Origin: Lachnospiraceae bacterium
Lineage (GTDB): Bacteria; Bacillota_A; Clostridia; Lachnospirales; Lachnospiraceae
DNA length: 7,870 nucleotides
Reading direction: 5' to 3'
Assembly (NCBI GenBank): GCA_016291475.1
Contig: JAEEXJ010000123.1
Span: 1 to 7,870, forward strand
Shown piece by piece: positions 1 to 7,870 of this stretch. Position numbers and translations under genes: made by a program. Every line of letters begins with the position of its first letter. The first letter of the stretch is position 1. The notes under the pieces are model-generated. The model saw only the letters and a program-made list of their open reading frames with translations, did not search any database and was not told the DNA's origin.

Positions 1-1
1 A

Positions 2-1630
<1,629 letters not shown>

Positions 1631-1635
1631 TAAAT

Positions 1636-2811
1636 ATGGCAGAGAGTAAGCGCGACTACTACGAGGTTCTCGGAGTAGACAAAACTGCCGACGAGGCAGC
1701 GCTTAAAAAAGCATATAGGGTACTTGCCAAAAAGTACCATCCGGATGCAAACCCCGGTGATAAGGAAGCGGAGGCCAAGTTCAAAGAGGCCTCCGAAGCC
1801 TATGCCGTTTTGAGCGATCCCGACAAGAGGGCTAAATACGACAGATTCGGACATGCCGCATTCGAAGGCGGTGCCGGCGGTGGCGGAGGATTTGACTTCA
1901 ACAATATGGACTTCTCCGATATCTTCGGTGATTTCGGTGACATATTCGGAAGTTTCTTCGGCGGCGGAAGAAGATATTCATCTGCAAGCAACGGCCCCAT
2001 GAAGGGAGCAAACATCCGTACAAGTGTAAGGCTTACATTTATGGAAGCCGTATTCGGATGCAAAAAAGAGATCGAGCTTAACGTTAAAGAGGAATGTAAA
2101 TCCTGTAAGGGAACCGGTGCCAAAGCGGGTACTGCTCCCGAAACATGCTCTACCTGCGGAGGCAAGGGCCAGGTATTCATTTCCAGAAATTCCGTATTCG
2201 GTCTTATGAGGAGTGCCGAGATCTGTCCCGATTGTCGCGGAACCGGCAAGATCATAAGAGACAAGTGTCCCGATTGTAAGGGTCAGGGATATATCTCCAT
2301 CAAAAAGAGATATTCCGTTGACTTCCCTGCAGGTATCGATAACGGACAGGCAGTAAGCCTTGCGGAGCTCGGTGATCCCGGAACGAACGGCGGCCCCAGA
2401 GGTGATGTCAGGGTTGAAGCTATAGTCGACAGACATCCGGTATTCCAGAGAGAGGGCTTCGATATATATTCATTCGTGCCGATCTCGTATGCGATCGCAG
2501 CGCTCGGCGGACCTGTTCTGGTTGATACAGTGGACGGCAAGGTCATCTATGATGTCAAAGCCGGAACCCAGACCGATATGAGAGTAAGACTCAAGGGCAA
2601 GGGAGTTCCTTCCTGGAGAAACAAGAACCAGAGAGGTGATCATTACATCACCCTGGTTGTGGAAACGCCCGAGAAACTTTCCAACGAGGCAAAAGAACTT
2701 CTTAAAAAATTCGATGCCCTTACCGGCGATTCTCTTCATGCCGCTGAAAAAGCATCGGCGGGAGGTTCGGAAACCAAAGAAAAACCTACGAAAAAGAAAA
2801 AATTATTTTAA
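1636..2811 (+). CDS. dnaJ: Chaperone protein DnaJ (type I Hsp40)
   Basis: Co-chaperone that delivers unfolded clients to DnaK and stimulates its ATPase. The 391-residue protein has the full type I layout. The J domain is residues 5-70 with the essential HPD at 35-37. A Gly/Phe-rich segment (about 75-112, with repeated [20 protein letters not shown] sequence) follows. Next is a zinc-binding region with four CxxCxGxG repeats starting at Cys154 (CKSCKGTG), Cys171 (CSTCGGKG), Cys197 (CPDCRGTG) and Cys211 (CPDCKGQG), and then the C-terminal client-binding domains. All eight zinc cysteines are present. The C-terminus is lysine-rich ([10 protein letters not shown]). The start is fixed by [10 protein letters not shown], which stands where DnaJ proteins begin. 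The likely ribosome site is GTGAGG at 1620-1625, inside the end of dnaK, with a rather long spacer of about 10 bases, consistent with translational coupling to dnaK. A terminator follows directly. Confidence 0.98.
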   Translation: MAESKRDYYEVLGVDKTADEAALKKAYRVLAKKYHPDANPGDKEAEAKFKEASEAYAVLSDPDKRAKYDRFGHAAFEGGAGGGGGFDFNNMDFSDIFGDFGDIFGSFFGGGRRYSSASNGPMKGANIRTSVRLTFMEAVFGCKKEIELNVKEECKSCKGTGAKAGTAPETCSTCGGKGQVFISRNSVFGLMRSAEICPDCRGTGKIIRDKCPDCKGQGYISIKKRYSVDFPAGIDNGQAVSLAELGDPGTNGGPRGDVRVEAIVDRHPVFQREGFDIYSFVPISYAIAALGGPVLVDTVDGKVIYDVKAGTQTDMRVRLKGKGVPSWRNKNQRGDHYITLVVETPEKLSNEAKELLKKFDALTGDSLHAAEKASAGGSETKEKPTKKKKLF

Positions 2812-2818
2812 AATTAGT

Positions 2819-2849
2819 AAAAGTGCAACACTATGTTGCACTTTTTTTT
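2819..2849 (+). terminator. Intrinsic terminator of the dnaK-dnaJ operon
   Basis: An 11-base-pair stem is formed by AAAAGTGCAAC (2819-2829) and GTTGCACTTTT (2835-2845), with loop ACTAT and a run of eight T at 2842-2849. It begins 8 bases after the dnaJ stop codon. The A-run on the left arm could give weak termination from the other strand too, but no gene approaches from that side. Confidence 0.95.
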
Positions 2850-2862
2850 GTCATTTAGTGAC

Positions 2863-2891
2863 TTGTAAGCTTTATCCAAATACGATATATT
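2863..2891 (+). promoter_or_regulatory. Sigma-A-type promoter for the LacI-family regulator (and probably the phosphorylase)
   Basis: The -35 box TTGTAA is at 2863-2868 and the -10 box TATATT at 2886-2891, with an optimal 17-base spacer. Both are close to the TTGACA/TATAAT consensus. The predicted transcription start is near base 2898, giving a leader of about 48 bases before the ATG at 2946. The promoter lies just past the dnaJ terminator, so it starts a new unit. It is placed by sequence only. Confidence 0.7.
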
Positions 2892-2897
2892 AATTTT

Positions 2898-2913
2898 ACT
2901 TAATGGATTAAGT
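2898..2913 (+). promoter_or_regulatory. Candidate LacI-family operator at the transcription start
   Basis: ACTTAATGGATTAAGT is a 16-base inverted repeat with two perfect 7-base arms (ACTTAAT and ATTAAGT) around a central GG. The core AATG|GATT fits the usual LacI-family operator pattern AAnC|GnTT with one centre mismatch. It begins about 7 bases after the -10 box, covering the predicted start site, where a bound repressor would block initiation. The next gene encodes a LacI-family protein, so negative autoregulation is the simplest reading. The repeat is seen directly; the binding is inferred. Confidence 0.6.
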
Positions 2914-2931
2914 TGAGAGTGTGAGGGGTAT

Positions 2932-2938
2932 AGGGGAG
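2932..2938 (+). promoter_or_regulatory. Ribosome binding site that selects the regulator start
   Basis: AGGGGAG lies 7 bases before the ATG at 2946. A second in-frame ATG at 2955 (three codons later, giving MKDIAREC as N-terminus, a common LacI-family form) would have a spacer of 16 bases, which is too long. The upstream start is therefore preferred. Confidence 0.75.
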
Positions 2939-2945
2939 TTAATAT

Positions 2946-3965
2946 ATGGTATCAATGAAGGATATCGCCCGTGAATGCGGTGTATCGGTAGCGGCGGTAA
3001 GTAAAGCACTCAGCGGACAACCGGATATCAGTGAGGCTACTCGCGAGAAGATCAAGAATGCTGCAAGCAGCATGGGCTATCAGCCTAATTCCGCGGCCAA
3101 AGTCTTACGTACTCACAGATCCAACAACATCGGCGTTTTGTTCGTTGATGAAGCTCACAACGGTCTGACAAATGAATTCTTTGCTCTTCTTCTCGACAGA
3201 TTTAAGCATGTCGCAGATTCAAAGGGTTATGACATAACTTTCATAAACAGAGGTATCTCATCCGGAAGCATGGGCAACATGAATTATCTGGCTCATGCGA
3301 GGTACAGGGCTTTTGACGGTGTCCTTATAGCGTGTATGGATTTCCATAATCCGGAGGTCATCGAACTTGCTCAGAGTAATATACCTCTGGTCACCATCGA
3401 CTATTCTTTTGAAAACAGGATGTCGGTAGGCTCCGATAACGTATCCGGCATCAGAGATCTCGTACTGTACTGTGCCAAGATGGGGCACAAAAAGATCGCT
3501 TACATCCACGATGATAATGACAGTGCCGTAACAAGAGACCGCGTGGGATCTTTCAAAGATACCATGGAAAGTCTGGGGCTCAGTGTTCCGGAAAGTTATC
3601 TGCCCATAGCGGAGTATCGCAAAACGGAAGGATCCAGAAAAGCAACGGAAAAACTTCTGGCGCTTGATGACAGACCGACATGTATCCTGTATCCCGATGA
3701 TTTTTCCGCACTTGGAGGAATCGCTGCGATCAAGGAAGCGGGACTCGAGATTCCCAAAGATATTTCCATCGTCGGATATGACGGCATCAGGGTCGGAAGG
3801 CATCTGACTCCGTCGCTTACAACACTGAGACAGCCAACTGAGCTTATCGGTGAAACAGCCGCACAGAAGCTCATTTCCCTTATTGAGAATCCGATCGAGA
3901 CAAGGATCGAAAAGGTCATTGTTAAAGGAAGGATCTATGAGGGCGGTTCTGTAGCAAGAATTTAA
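2946..3965 (+). CDS. LacI-family transcriptional regulator, probable repressor of the cellobiose phosphorylase operon
   Basis: A 339-residue DNA-binding sugar-responsive regulator of the LacI/GalR family, typical in length. The N-terminal helix-turn-helix (about 4-24) has recognition helix SVAAVSKALSG, with Val15-Ala16 at the two leading DNA-contact positions, a combination also found in GalR-type proteins. The hinge helix follows at about 48-58 (PNSAAKVL, with the conserved Leu54 that normally wedges into the minor groove). From Asn61-Ile62 the protein is a type 1 periplasmic-binding-like effector domain, with the family signature SIVGYDGIRVGRHLTPSLTTLRQP around residues 274-297. Promoter and candidate operator precede it, and the phosphorylase gene starts 55 bases downstream on the same strand with no terminator between. 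This suggests it senses cellobiose or a related sugar and controls that gene. The effector cannot be read from the sequence. Codon choice is less biased than in its neighbours, as usual for a scarce regulator. Confidence 0.93.
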   Translation: MVSMKDIARECGVSVAAVSKALSGQPDISEATREKIKNAASSMGYQPNSAAKVLRTHRSNNIGVLFVDEAHNGLTNEFFALLLDRFKHVADSKGYDITFINRGISSGSMGNMNYLAHARYRAFDGVLIACMDFHNPEVIELAQSNIPLVTIDYSFENRMSVGSDNVSGIRDLVLYCAKMGHKKIAYIHDDNDSAVTRDRVGSFKDTMESLGLSVPESYLPIAEYRKTEGSRKATEKLLALDDRPTCILYPDDFSALGGIAAIKEAGLEIPKDISIVGYDGIRVGRHLTPSLTTLRQPTELIGETAAQKLISLIENPIETRIEKVIVKGRIYEGGSVARI

Positions 3966-3971
3966 GAATTC

Positions 3972-3984
3972 GGTGCATTGCACC
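3972..3984 (+). repeat. Short inverted repeat between the regulator and phosphorylase genes
   Basis: GGTGCA-T-TGCACC is a perfect 13-base palindrome with one central base, 6 bases after the regulator stop. It has no T-run behind it, so it is not an intrinsic terminator. As RNA it could fold a 5-base-pair stem with a 3-base loop. It does not resemble the candidate operator at 2898-2913. It may be a binding site for another protein, a small mRNA-stabilising hairpin, or chance. Confidence 0.35.
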
Positions 3985-4020
3985 CGTAACCAATAAATAA
4001 ACATTTAAGGAGAAGTCAAC

Positions 4021-6459
4021 ATGAAATTCGGACATTTTGATGACGAGCACAGAGAGTATGTCATTGAGACCCCGAAGACCCCTCTGCCCTGGATCAACTA
4101 TCTCGGCAGCAAGGAATTCTTCACACTGATCTCTAATACCTGCGGAGGCTATACCTTCTACAAGGATGCCAAGCTTCTCAGACTTACGAGATATCGTTAC
4201 AATGATGTTCCCATGGACATCAACGGAAAGTATTTCTACATCAAGGACGGAGATACCGTATGGAATCCCGGCTGGAAGCCTACCCAGACCGATCTTGATG
4301 AGTATGAGTGCCGTCACGGAATCGGATACAGCAAATTCAAGGGCGTTAAGAACGGCGTAAGAGCTGACGTTCTTACTTTTGTTCCCGTTAACGACAATTG
4401 TGAAGTATCCAAGCTTGTTGTTACCAATGACTCCTCCGAAGAAAAGAATATCAGCATCTTCTCATATGTTGAGTGGTGCCTTTGGAATGCGGACGATGAC
4501 AGCAGAAACTTCCAGAGAAATTTCTCCACAGGTGAAGTTGAAGTAAAGGGATCCGCTATCTATCACAAGACCGAGTACAGAGAGCGCAGAAATCACTACG
4601 CTGTATATTCCGTAAATGCTCCCATTACCGCATTTGATACCGCAAGAGATTCATTCCTCGGACTGTATCACTATGCGGGAAATCCCGAAGCTGTTCTTAA
4701 CGGAAAGCTTACCAATTCAATGGCTTCAGGATGGAGCCCCATTGCTGCTCATCAGCTTGACGTAACCCTTAAGCCCGGTGAGAGCAAGTCTTATGTATTC
4801 GTACTCGGATATATTGAGAATCCCGTAGAGGATAAGTGGGAATCCCACAATGTTATTAACAAAAAGCCTGCTGAAGCACTTCTGGCAAAATATGACACCG
4901 ACGCTAAGGTTGATGCCGCATTTGCCGAGCTTAATGATCAGTGGGATAAGCTTTTAAATATTTACACTGTTGATTCCTCCAATGATAAGGTTAACCGTAT
5001 GGTTAATATCTGGAACCAGTATCAGTGCATGGTTACCTTTAATATGTCCAGATCCGCATCCTACTACGAGTCAGGTATCGGAAGAGGAATGGGATTCAGA
5101 GATTCCTGCCAGGATCTTCTCGGATTCGTACATCTTATTCCCGACAGAGCCCGTGAGAGAATCATCGACATTGCTTCAACCCAGTTTGAGGACGGACGTG
5201 CTTATCACCAGTACCAGCCTCTGACCAAGAAAGGTAACTCCGATATCGGATCCGGATTCGGTGACGATCCTCTTTGGCTCATTGCAGGAACCAGTGCATA
5301 TATCAGAGAGACCGGTGATGCTACCATTCTCGATGAGATGGTTCCTTTTGATAACGATGCTTCCGTCGCTCAGACCCTTATGGAGCATCTCCGCAGATCC
5401 TTCGGCTATGTAGATACTCACAGAGGACCTCACAGGCTTCCTCTCATCGGAAGAGCCGATTGGAATGACTGCCTGAACCTTAACTGCCATTCAACACAGC
5501 CCGGAGAATCCTTCCAGACCTTCGGCCCAAGCGAGGGACCCGTTGCCGAGTCGGTATTTATCGGTGGTATGTTTGTTAAGTACGGTAATGAGTATGCGGA
5601 TCTCTGCGACCTCAAGGGCCTTACCGATGAGGCTGCCAAAGTTCGTGCATCCGTTGCCGAGATGAATGAGATCCTTCTTGATTCCAATGCCGGCTGGGAC
5701 GGAGAGTGGTTCGTCAGAGCATACGATTCTTACGGAAACAAGGTAGGAAGCAAAGAGTGTGAAGAAGGTAAGATCTTCATCGAGCCTCAGGGCTTCTGCG
5801 TTCTTGCAGGAGTCGGCACCGAAACCGGACAGGCTCAGAAAGCTCTTGATTCCGTTAAGGAACATCTTGATACCAAGTACGGGGTCATGATCCTTCAGCC
5901 CGCATATACCGTTTATCATGAAGAACTCGGTGAAGTTTCCTCATATCCTCCCGGGTACAAAGAGAATGCAGGTATCTTCTGCCACAATAATCCCTGGGTT
6001 TCCATCGCAGAGACCGTTATCGGAAGAGGAGACAGAGCATTCGAGGTTTATAAGAAGACCTGTCCCGCATACACCGAGGAGATCAGCGAGATCCACAGAA
6101 CCGAGCCTTATATCTACTGCCAGATGGTAGCGGGTGCGGATGCGAAGTTCCACGGTGAAGGAAAGAACAGCTGGCTCACCGGTACCGCTGCATGGACATT
6201 CGTAAATATCTCTCAGTACATCCTCGGAGTATATCCCACTCTCAAGGGACTTTCCGTTGATCCCTGCGTACCCGCTGATTTCGGCGATTTCAGTGTAAAG
6301 AGAGTTTACAGAGGTGTCGAGTACGATATCAGCGTTAAGCAGAACGGCGCACAGAAGGGCGTTAAAGAACTTATCGTTGACGGTGTTAAGGTAGAAGGAA
6401 CCGTAATTCCTTACGACGCTTCCAAGAAGACCGTTAAGGTTGAAGTAGTAATGGGATAA
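4021..6459 (+). CDS. cbpA: Cellobiose phosphorylase (GH94, EC 2.4.1.20)
   Basis: Cytosolic inverting phosphorylase: cellobiose + phosphate gives alpha-D-glucose 1-phosphate + glucose. The 812 residues match the usual length of about 810-820; cellodextrin phosphorylases are near 980. Long stretches agree with the Clostridium thermocellum enzyme as I remember it, including [18 protein letters not shown] N-terminus, [25 protein letters not shown] and [20 protein letters not shown]. Domains by family layout are an N-terminal beta-sandwich (about 1-270), a helical linker, an (alpha/alpha)6 barrel (about 310-730) and a C-terminal beta domain. Arg355 and Asp361 ([10 protein letters not shown]) fit substrate-binding positions. 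Asp483 in RADWNDCLN is the expected general acid, and its spacing from Arg355/Asp361 agrees with the Cellvibrio gilvus enzyme. His655 (GIFCHNNPW) and Thr720-Gly721 (LTGTAAW) fit the phosphate pocket. There is no signal peptide. AAGGAG at 4007-4012 sits 8 bases before the ATG. Codon bias resembles dnaK, suggesting high expression. No transporter gene is adjacent. Chitobiose phosphorylase is a less likely alternative. Confidence 0.95.
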   Translation: MKFGHFDDEHREYVIETPKTPLPWINYLGSKEFFTLISNTCGGYTFYKDAKLLRLTRYRYNDVPMDINGKYFYIKDGDTVWNPGWKPTQTDLDEYECRHGIGYSKFKGVKNGVRADVLTFVPVNDNCEVSKLVVTNDSSEEKNISIFSYVEWCLWNADDDSRNFQRNFSTGEVEVKGSAIYHKTEYRERRNHYAVYSVNAPITAFDTARDSFLGLYHYAGNPEAVLNGKLTNSMASGWSPIAAHQLDVTLKPGESKSYVFVLGYIENPVEDKWESHNVINKKPAEALLAKYDTDAKVDAAFAELNDQWDKLLNIYTVDSSNDKVNRMVNIWNQYQCMVTFNMSRSASYYESGIGRGMGFRDSCQDLLGFVHLIPDRARERIIDIASTQFEDGRAYHQYQPLTKKGNSDIGSGFGDDPLWLIAGTSAYIRETGDATILDEMVPFDNDASVAQTLMEHLRRSFGYVDTHRGPHRLPLIGRADWNDCLNLNCHSTQPGESFQTFGPSEGPVAESVFIGGMFVKYGNEYADLCDLKGLTDEAAKVRASVAEMNEILLDSNAGWDGEWFVRAYDSYGNKVGSKECEEGKIFIEPQGFCVLAGVGTETGQAQKALDSVKEHLDTKYGVMILQPAYTVYHEELGEVSSYPPGYKENAGIFCHNNPWVSIAETVIGRGDRAFEVYKKTCPAYTEEISEIHRTEPYIYCQMVAGADAKFHGEGKNSWLTGTAAWTFVNISQYILGVYPTLKGLSVDPCVPADFGDFSVKRVYRGVEYDISVKQNGAQKGVKELIVDGVKVEGTVIPYDASKKTVKVEVVMG

Positions 6460-6473
6460 ATGATTTAATAGAG

Positions 6474-6506
6474 AAAACCCGCAGGTGTTAGACCTGCGGG
6501 TTTTTT
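6474..6506 (+). terminator. Bidirectional intrinsic terminator between convergent genes
   Basis: A perfect 13-base-pair stem, AAAACCCGCAGGT (6474-6486) with ACCTGCGGGTTTT (6492-6504), encloses the loop GTTAG. On the + strand six T (6501-6506) follow the GC-rich part and end the phosphorylase transcript. On the minus strand the complement of the A-run at 6474-6477 supplies TTTT for the opposing membrane-protein gene, whose stop codon is at 6523-6525. One hairpin therefore serves both genes. Confidence 0.95.
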
Positions 6507-6522
6507 ATATGATGTAAGCTAT

Positions 6523-7803
6523 TTAAAAGATCATGAAGTCCCAGCCGAATACTTCGAACAAATATTGAAATCCGTAATGAACGTGGATCAGTATAAGGAT
6601 CCAGCCGATGCATATCAGAAATCTTGTAAATCCCGAAACGGCTTTTTTCTCCATGGTCAGGAAATGGAGCATAGCGGATGCCCACAGGAGAAGTATTCCG
6701 AACATCATGGGCCATATGAAATTACCGTGTCCCAGCTTATCTCCGCCTTCACCGAGAAAGGCAGCTTCCAGAAAGCCTGTGACAAATGATACGGCTCCCA
6801 GTTTGCCTGTTACCGAACGTAAAAAGTTCTTACTGTCGATCACAAGGATATAAATGGGGAAGCTCATCATAAAGAGCATGGACAGAGGAATGTTTTCCGA
6901 GTATATTGACCATACCTTCAGGAAGGGGGTTATTACGACTCCTTCGGTCTCCGTATAGCTGCCACCCATATTTATGAACAGGAAGAACATGGCAAAGATG
7001 AAAACTACTGTGGGAACGGCCGCACAAAACGCGGGAAGCAGATAGTTTTTTAGGTATTTTCCGCCGCTTTCTTTATTACTTACAAAGGCAGAGATACATT
7101 CGGCAAGCATCAATATTCCAACCGAAGGGATGAACATTTCCGCAAAGACGGGCTTTGCTGCCGCAGATATGAATAAAAATACCGAAAGAATTATCAGAGT
7201 TTTAATGCGGTTTAAGCCAAAGAAAACAGGTAAACTGTCGTGAGCAAGTTCCAAAAGATCGGCCACCAGCATAAAGCATAAAAGTGCAAAGGGCCTCGCT
7301 GCCATATGAGTGGGACTGTACAGGGGATTAAAGGAAAAAACTCCGACGGATCTTGATGCTCCCACATCCATAAATGAAATCCATATGGGTTGGATCATTG
7401 TAAGTGCAAAGGAAAAGAATCCTGTAAGTGTAACCGATATTTTTATCTCTTTATGAGAGCACCACTTCTCGGTCATAAATACGGACAGGAAAAAGGATGC
7501 GAGATAAAAAACGCAGCTTGATGCGGCTGCAGAACTTTCTATGGGAAGTTTAAGTACGTTTTTGAAGAACAGTACTAAGGCGTGCCAGAGAAAATAGGGA
7601 GACATCATCCAGCCTTTTAATGCGCTCTCTCCAGTGAAGGTTGCGAGATAAACATACACATGACCGCTGTAATCGGACAGTTCACCGGTGAGCTCACGGA
7701 TGGCAACACCGTACATGAAATAGCACAATGCGAGAGCAAATCCGAGTATGGGAAGACAGTCCGATACGGGCCTTGTTTTTTTGCCTGATATTGAAGGATT
7801 CAT
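6523..7803 (-). CDS. Uncharacterised polytopic membrane protein, possibly GT-C-like
   Basis: I do not recognise a characterised family. The 426-residue protein is strongly hydrophobic with roughly 11-12 membrane spans (near 17-36, 65-81, 90-111, 122-145, 169-187, 201-217, 222-241, 254-278, 303-322, 335-352, 360-383 and 393-411). There is no cleavable signal peptide; the charged N-terminus (GKKTR) likely stays inside. Polar clusters that may form an active site outside the membrane are SDYSGH (43-48) after the first span, FNPLYSPTHMAARPF (158-172) and GEGGDKLGHGNF (351-362). An acidic residue in the first outer loop plus many spans is typical of GT-C glycosyltransferases acting on lipid-linked sugars, but this is only a resemblance. 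A flippase, polymerase or transporter role is not excluded. The ATG (complement of 7801-7803) has only a weak ribosome site (TAGG about 6 bases upstream). The next in-frame Met, at residue 30, would lie inside the first span, so the first ATG is preferred. It ends at the shared terminator at 6474-6506 and is convergent with the phosphorylase gene. Confidence 0.85.
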   Translation of the reverse strand: MNPSISGKKTRPVSDCLPILGFALALCYFMYGVAIRELTGELSDYSGHVYVYLATFTGESALKGWMMSPYFLWHALVLFFKNVLKLPIESSAAASSCVFYLASFFLSVFMTEKWCSHKEIKISVTLTGFFSFALTMIQPIWISFMDVGASRSVGVFSFNPLYSPTHMAARPFALLCFMLVADLLELAHDSLPVFFGLNRIKTLIILSVFLFISAAAKPVFAEMFIPSVGILMLAECISAFVSNKESGGKYLKNYLLPAFCAAVPTVVFIFAMFFLFINMGGSYTETEGVVITPFLKVWSIYSENIPLSMLFMMSFPIYILVIDSKNFLRSVTGKLGAVSFVTGFLEAAFLGEGGDKLGHGNFIWPMMFGILLLWASAMLHFLTMEKKAVSGFTRFLICIGWILILIHVHYGFQYLFEVFGWDFMIF

Positions 7804-7870
7804 GTTTGCCTAGGATTAATGCGTTATGATATCATTTGATAGGTTCAAACAGCGACAACCATTATGTTAT

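Noticed and set aside
2921..2940. Tandem GAGGGGTA/TAGGGGAG purine-rich sequence as a possible leader regulatory element or riboswitch
   Set aside because: It is explained by the ribosome binding site, and the leader of about 48 bases is too short for a known riboswitch.
3978..4006. Possible internal promoter before the phosphorylase gene (TTGCAC at 3978-3983 followed by A/T-rich sequence)
   Set aside because: At 15-18 bases downstream the hexamers are AAACAT, AACATT and ACATTT, all poor -10 boxes. TAAATA at 3994 is only 10 bases away. Not convincing.
7812..7820. GGATTAA at 7813-7819 as a half-site of the candidate LacI-family operator upstream of the membrane-protein gene
   Set aside because: Only one 7-base half is shared with 2905-2911 and no second arm is present. 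A match this short in A/T-rich DNA is expected by chance.
7826..7858. Possible promoter for the minus-strand membrane gene (TTGTCG at 7858-7853, TGATAT at 7834-7829, spacer 18) and a 10-base palindrome ATGATATCAT at 7826-7835
   Set aside because: The -10 box matches consensus poorly, the palindrome is short and A/T-rich, and only 67 bases of upstream sequence are available. The true promoter may lie beyond the window.

Overview
The window looks like a piece of a bacterial chromosome from the Clostridia (Bacillota), plausibly a Lachnospiraceae-like fibre-degrading anaerobe of the rumen or gut. This rests on the close resemblance of the cellobiose phosphorylase to clostridial enzymes as I remember them, strong AGGAG-type ribosome binding sites, heavy use of AGA (Arg), GGA (Gly) and AAG (Lys), short intergenic gaps and intrinsic terminators with U-tracts. 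I cannot name a species. No RNA gene, CRISPR array, insertion sequence or phage gene is visible, and no gene-free stretch is longer than about 135 bases.

Layout. (1) Bases 2-2811, + strand: the 3' part of dnaK (its first roughly 90-110 codons lie upstream of the window), followed 5 bases later by a complete dnaJ. This is the distal end of a heat-shock chaperone operon and it closes with a hairpin terminator at 2819-2849. (2) Bases 2863-6459, + strand: a two-gene sugar module made of a LacI-family regulator and a GH94 cellobiose phosphorylase. A good sigma-A-type promoter (TTGTAA, 17 bases, TATATT) precedes the regulator. A 16-base inverted repeat with a LacI-family core lies where transcription should start. 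The 55-base gap between the two genes has no terminator and no convincing promoter, so they are probably one transcript. (3) A near-perfect bidirectional terminator at 6474-6506 separates this operon from (4) a convergent minus-strand gene (6523-7803) for a membrane protein with about 11-12 spans and no assigned function. It may have a GT-C-like glycosyltransferase architecture.

How it works together. DnaK and DnaJ are the general Hsp70/Hsp40 pair. In the sugar module, cytosolic cellobiose imported by a transporter not encoded here would be split with phosphate to glucose and alpha-glucose 1-phosphate, which saves one ATP compared with hydrolysis. The regulator probably represses its own promoter, and therefore also the phosphorylase, until a sugar signal releases it. 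The membrane protein is a separate transcription unit and nothing ties it to the sugar module.

I see no clearly new biological system. The most useful points to check are the candidate autoregulatory operator with its transporter-less regulon, and the uncharacterised membrane protein.
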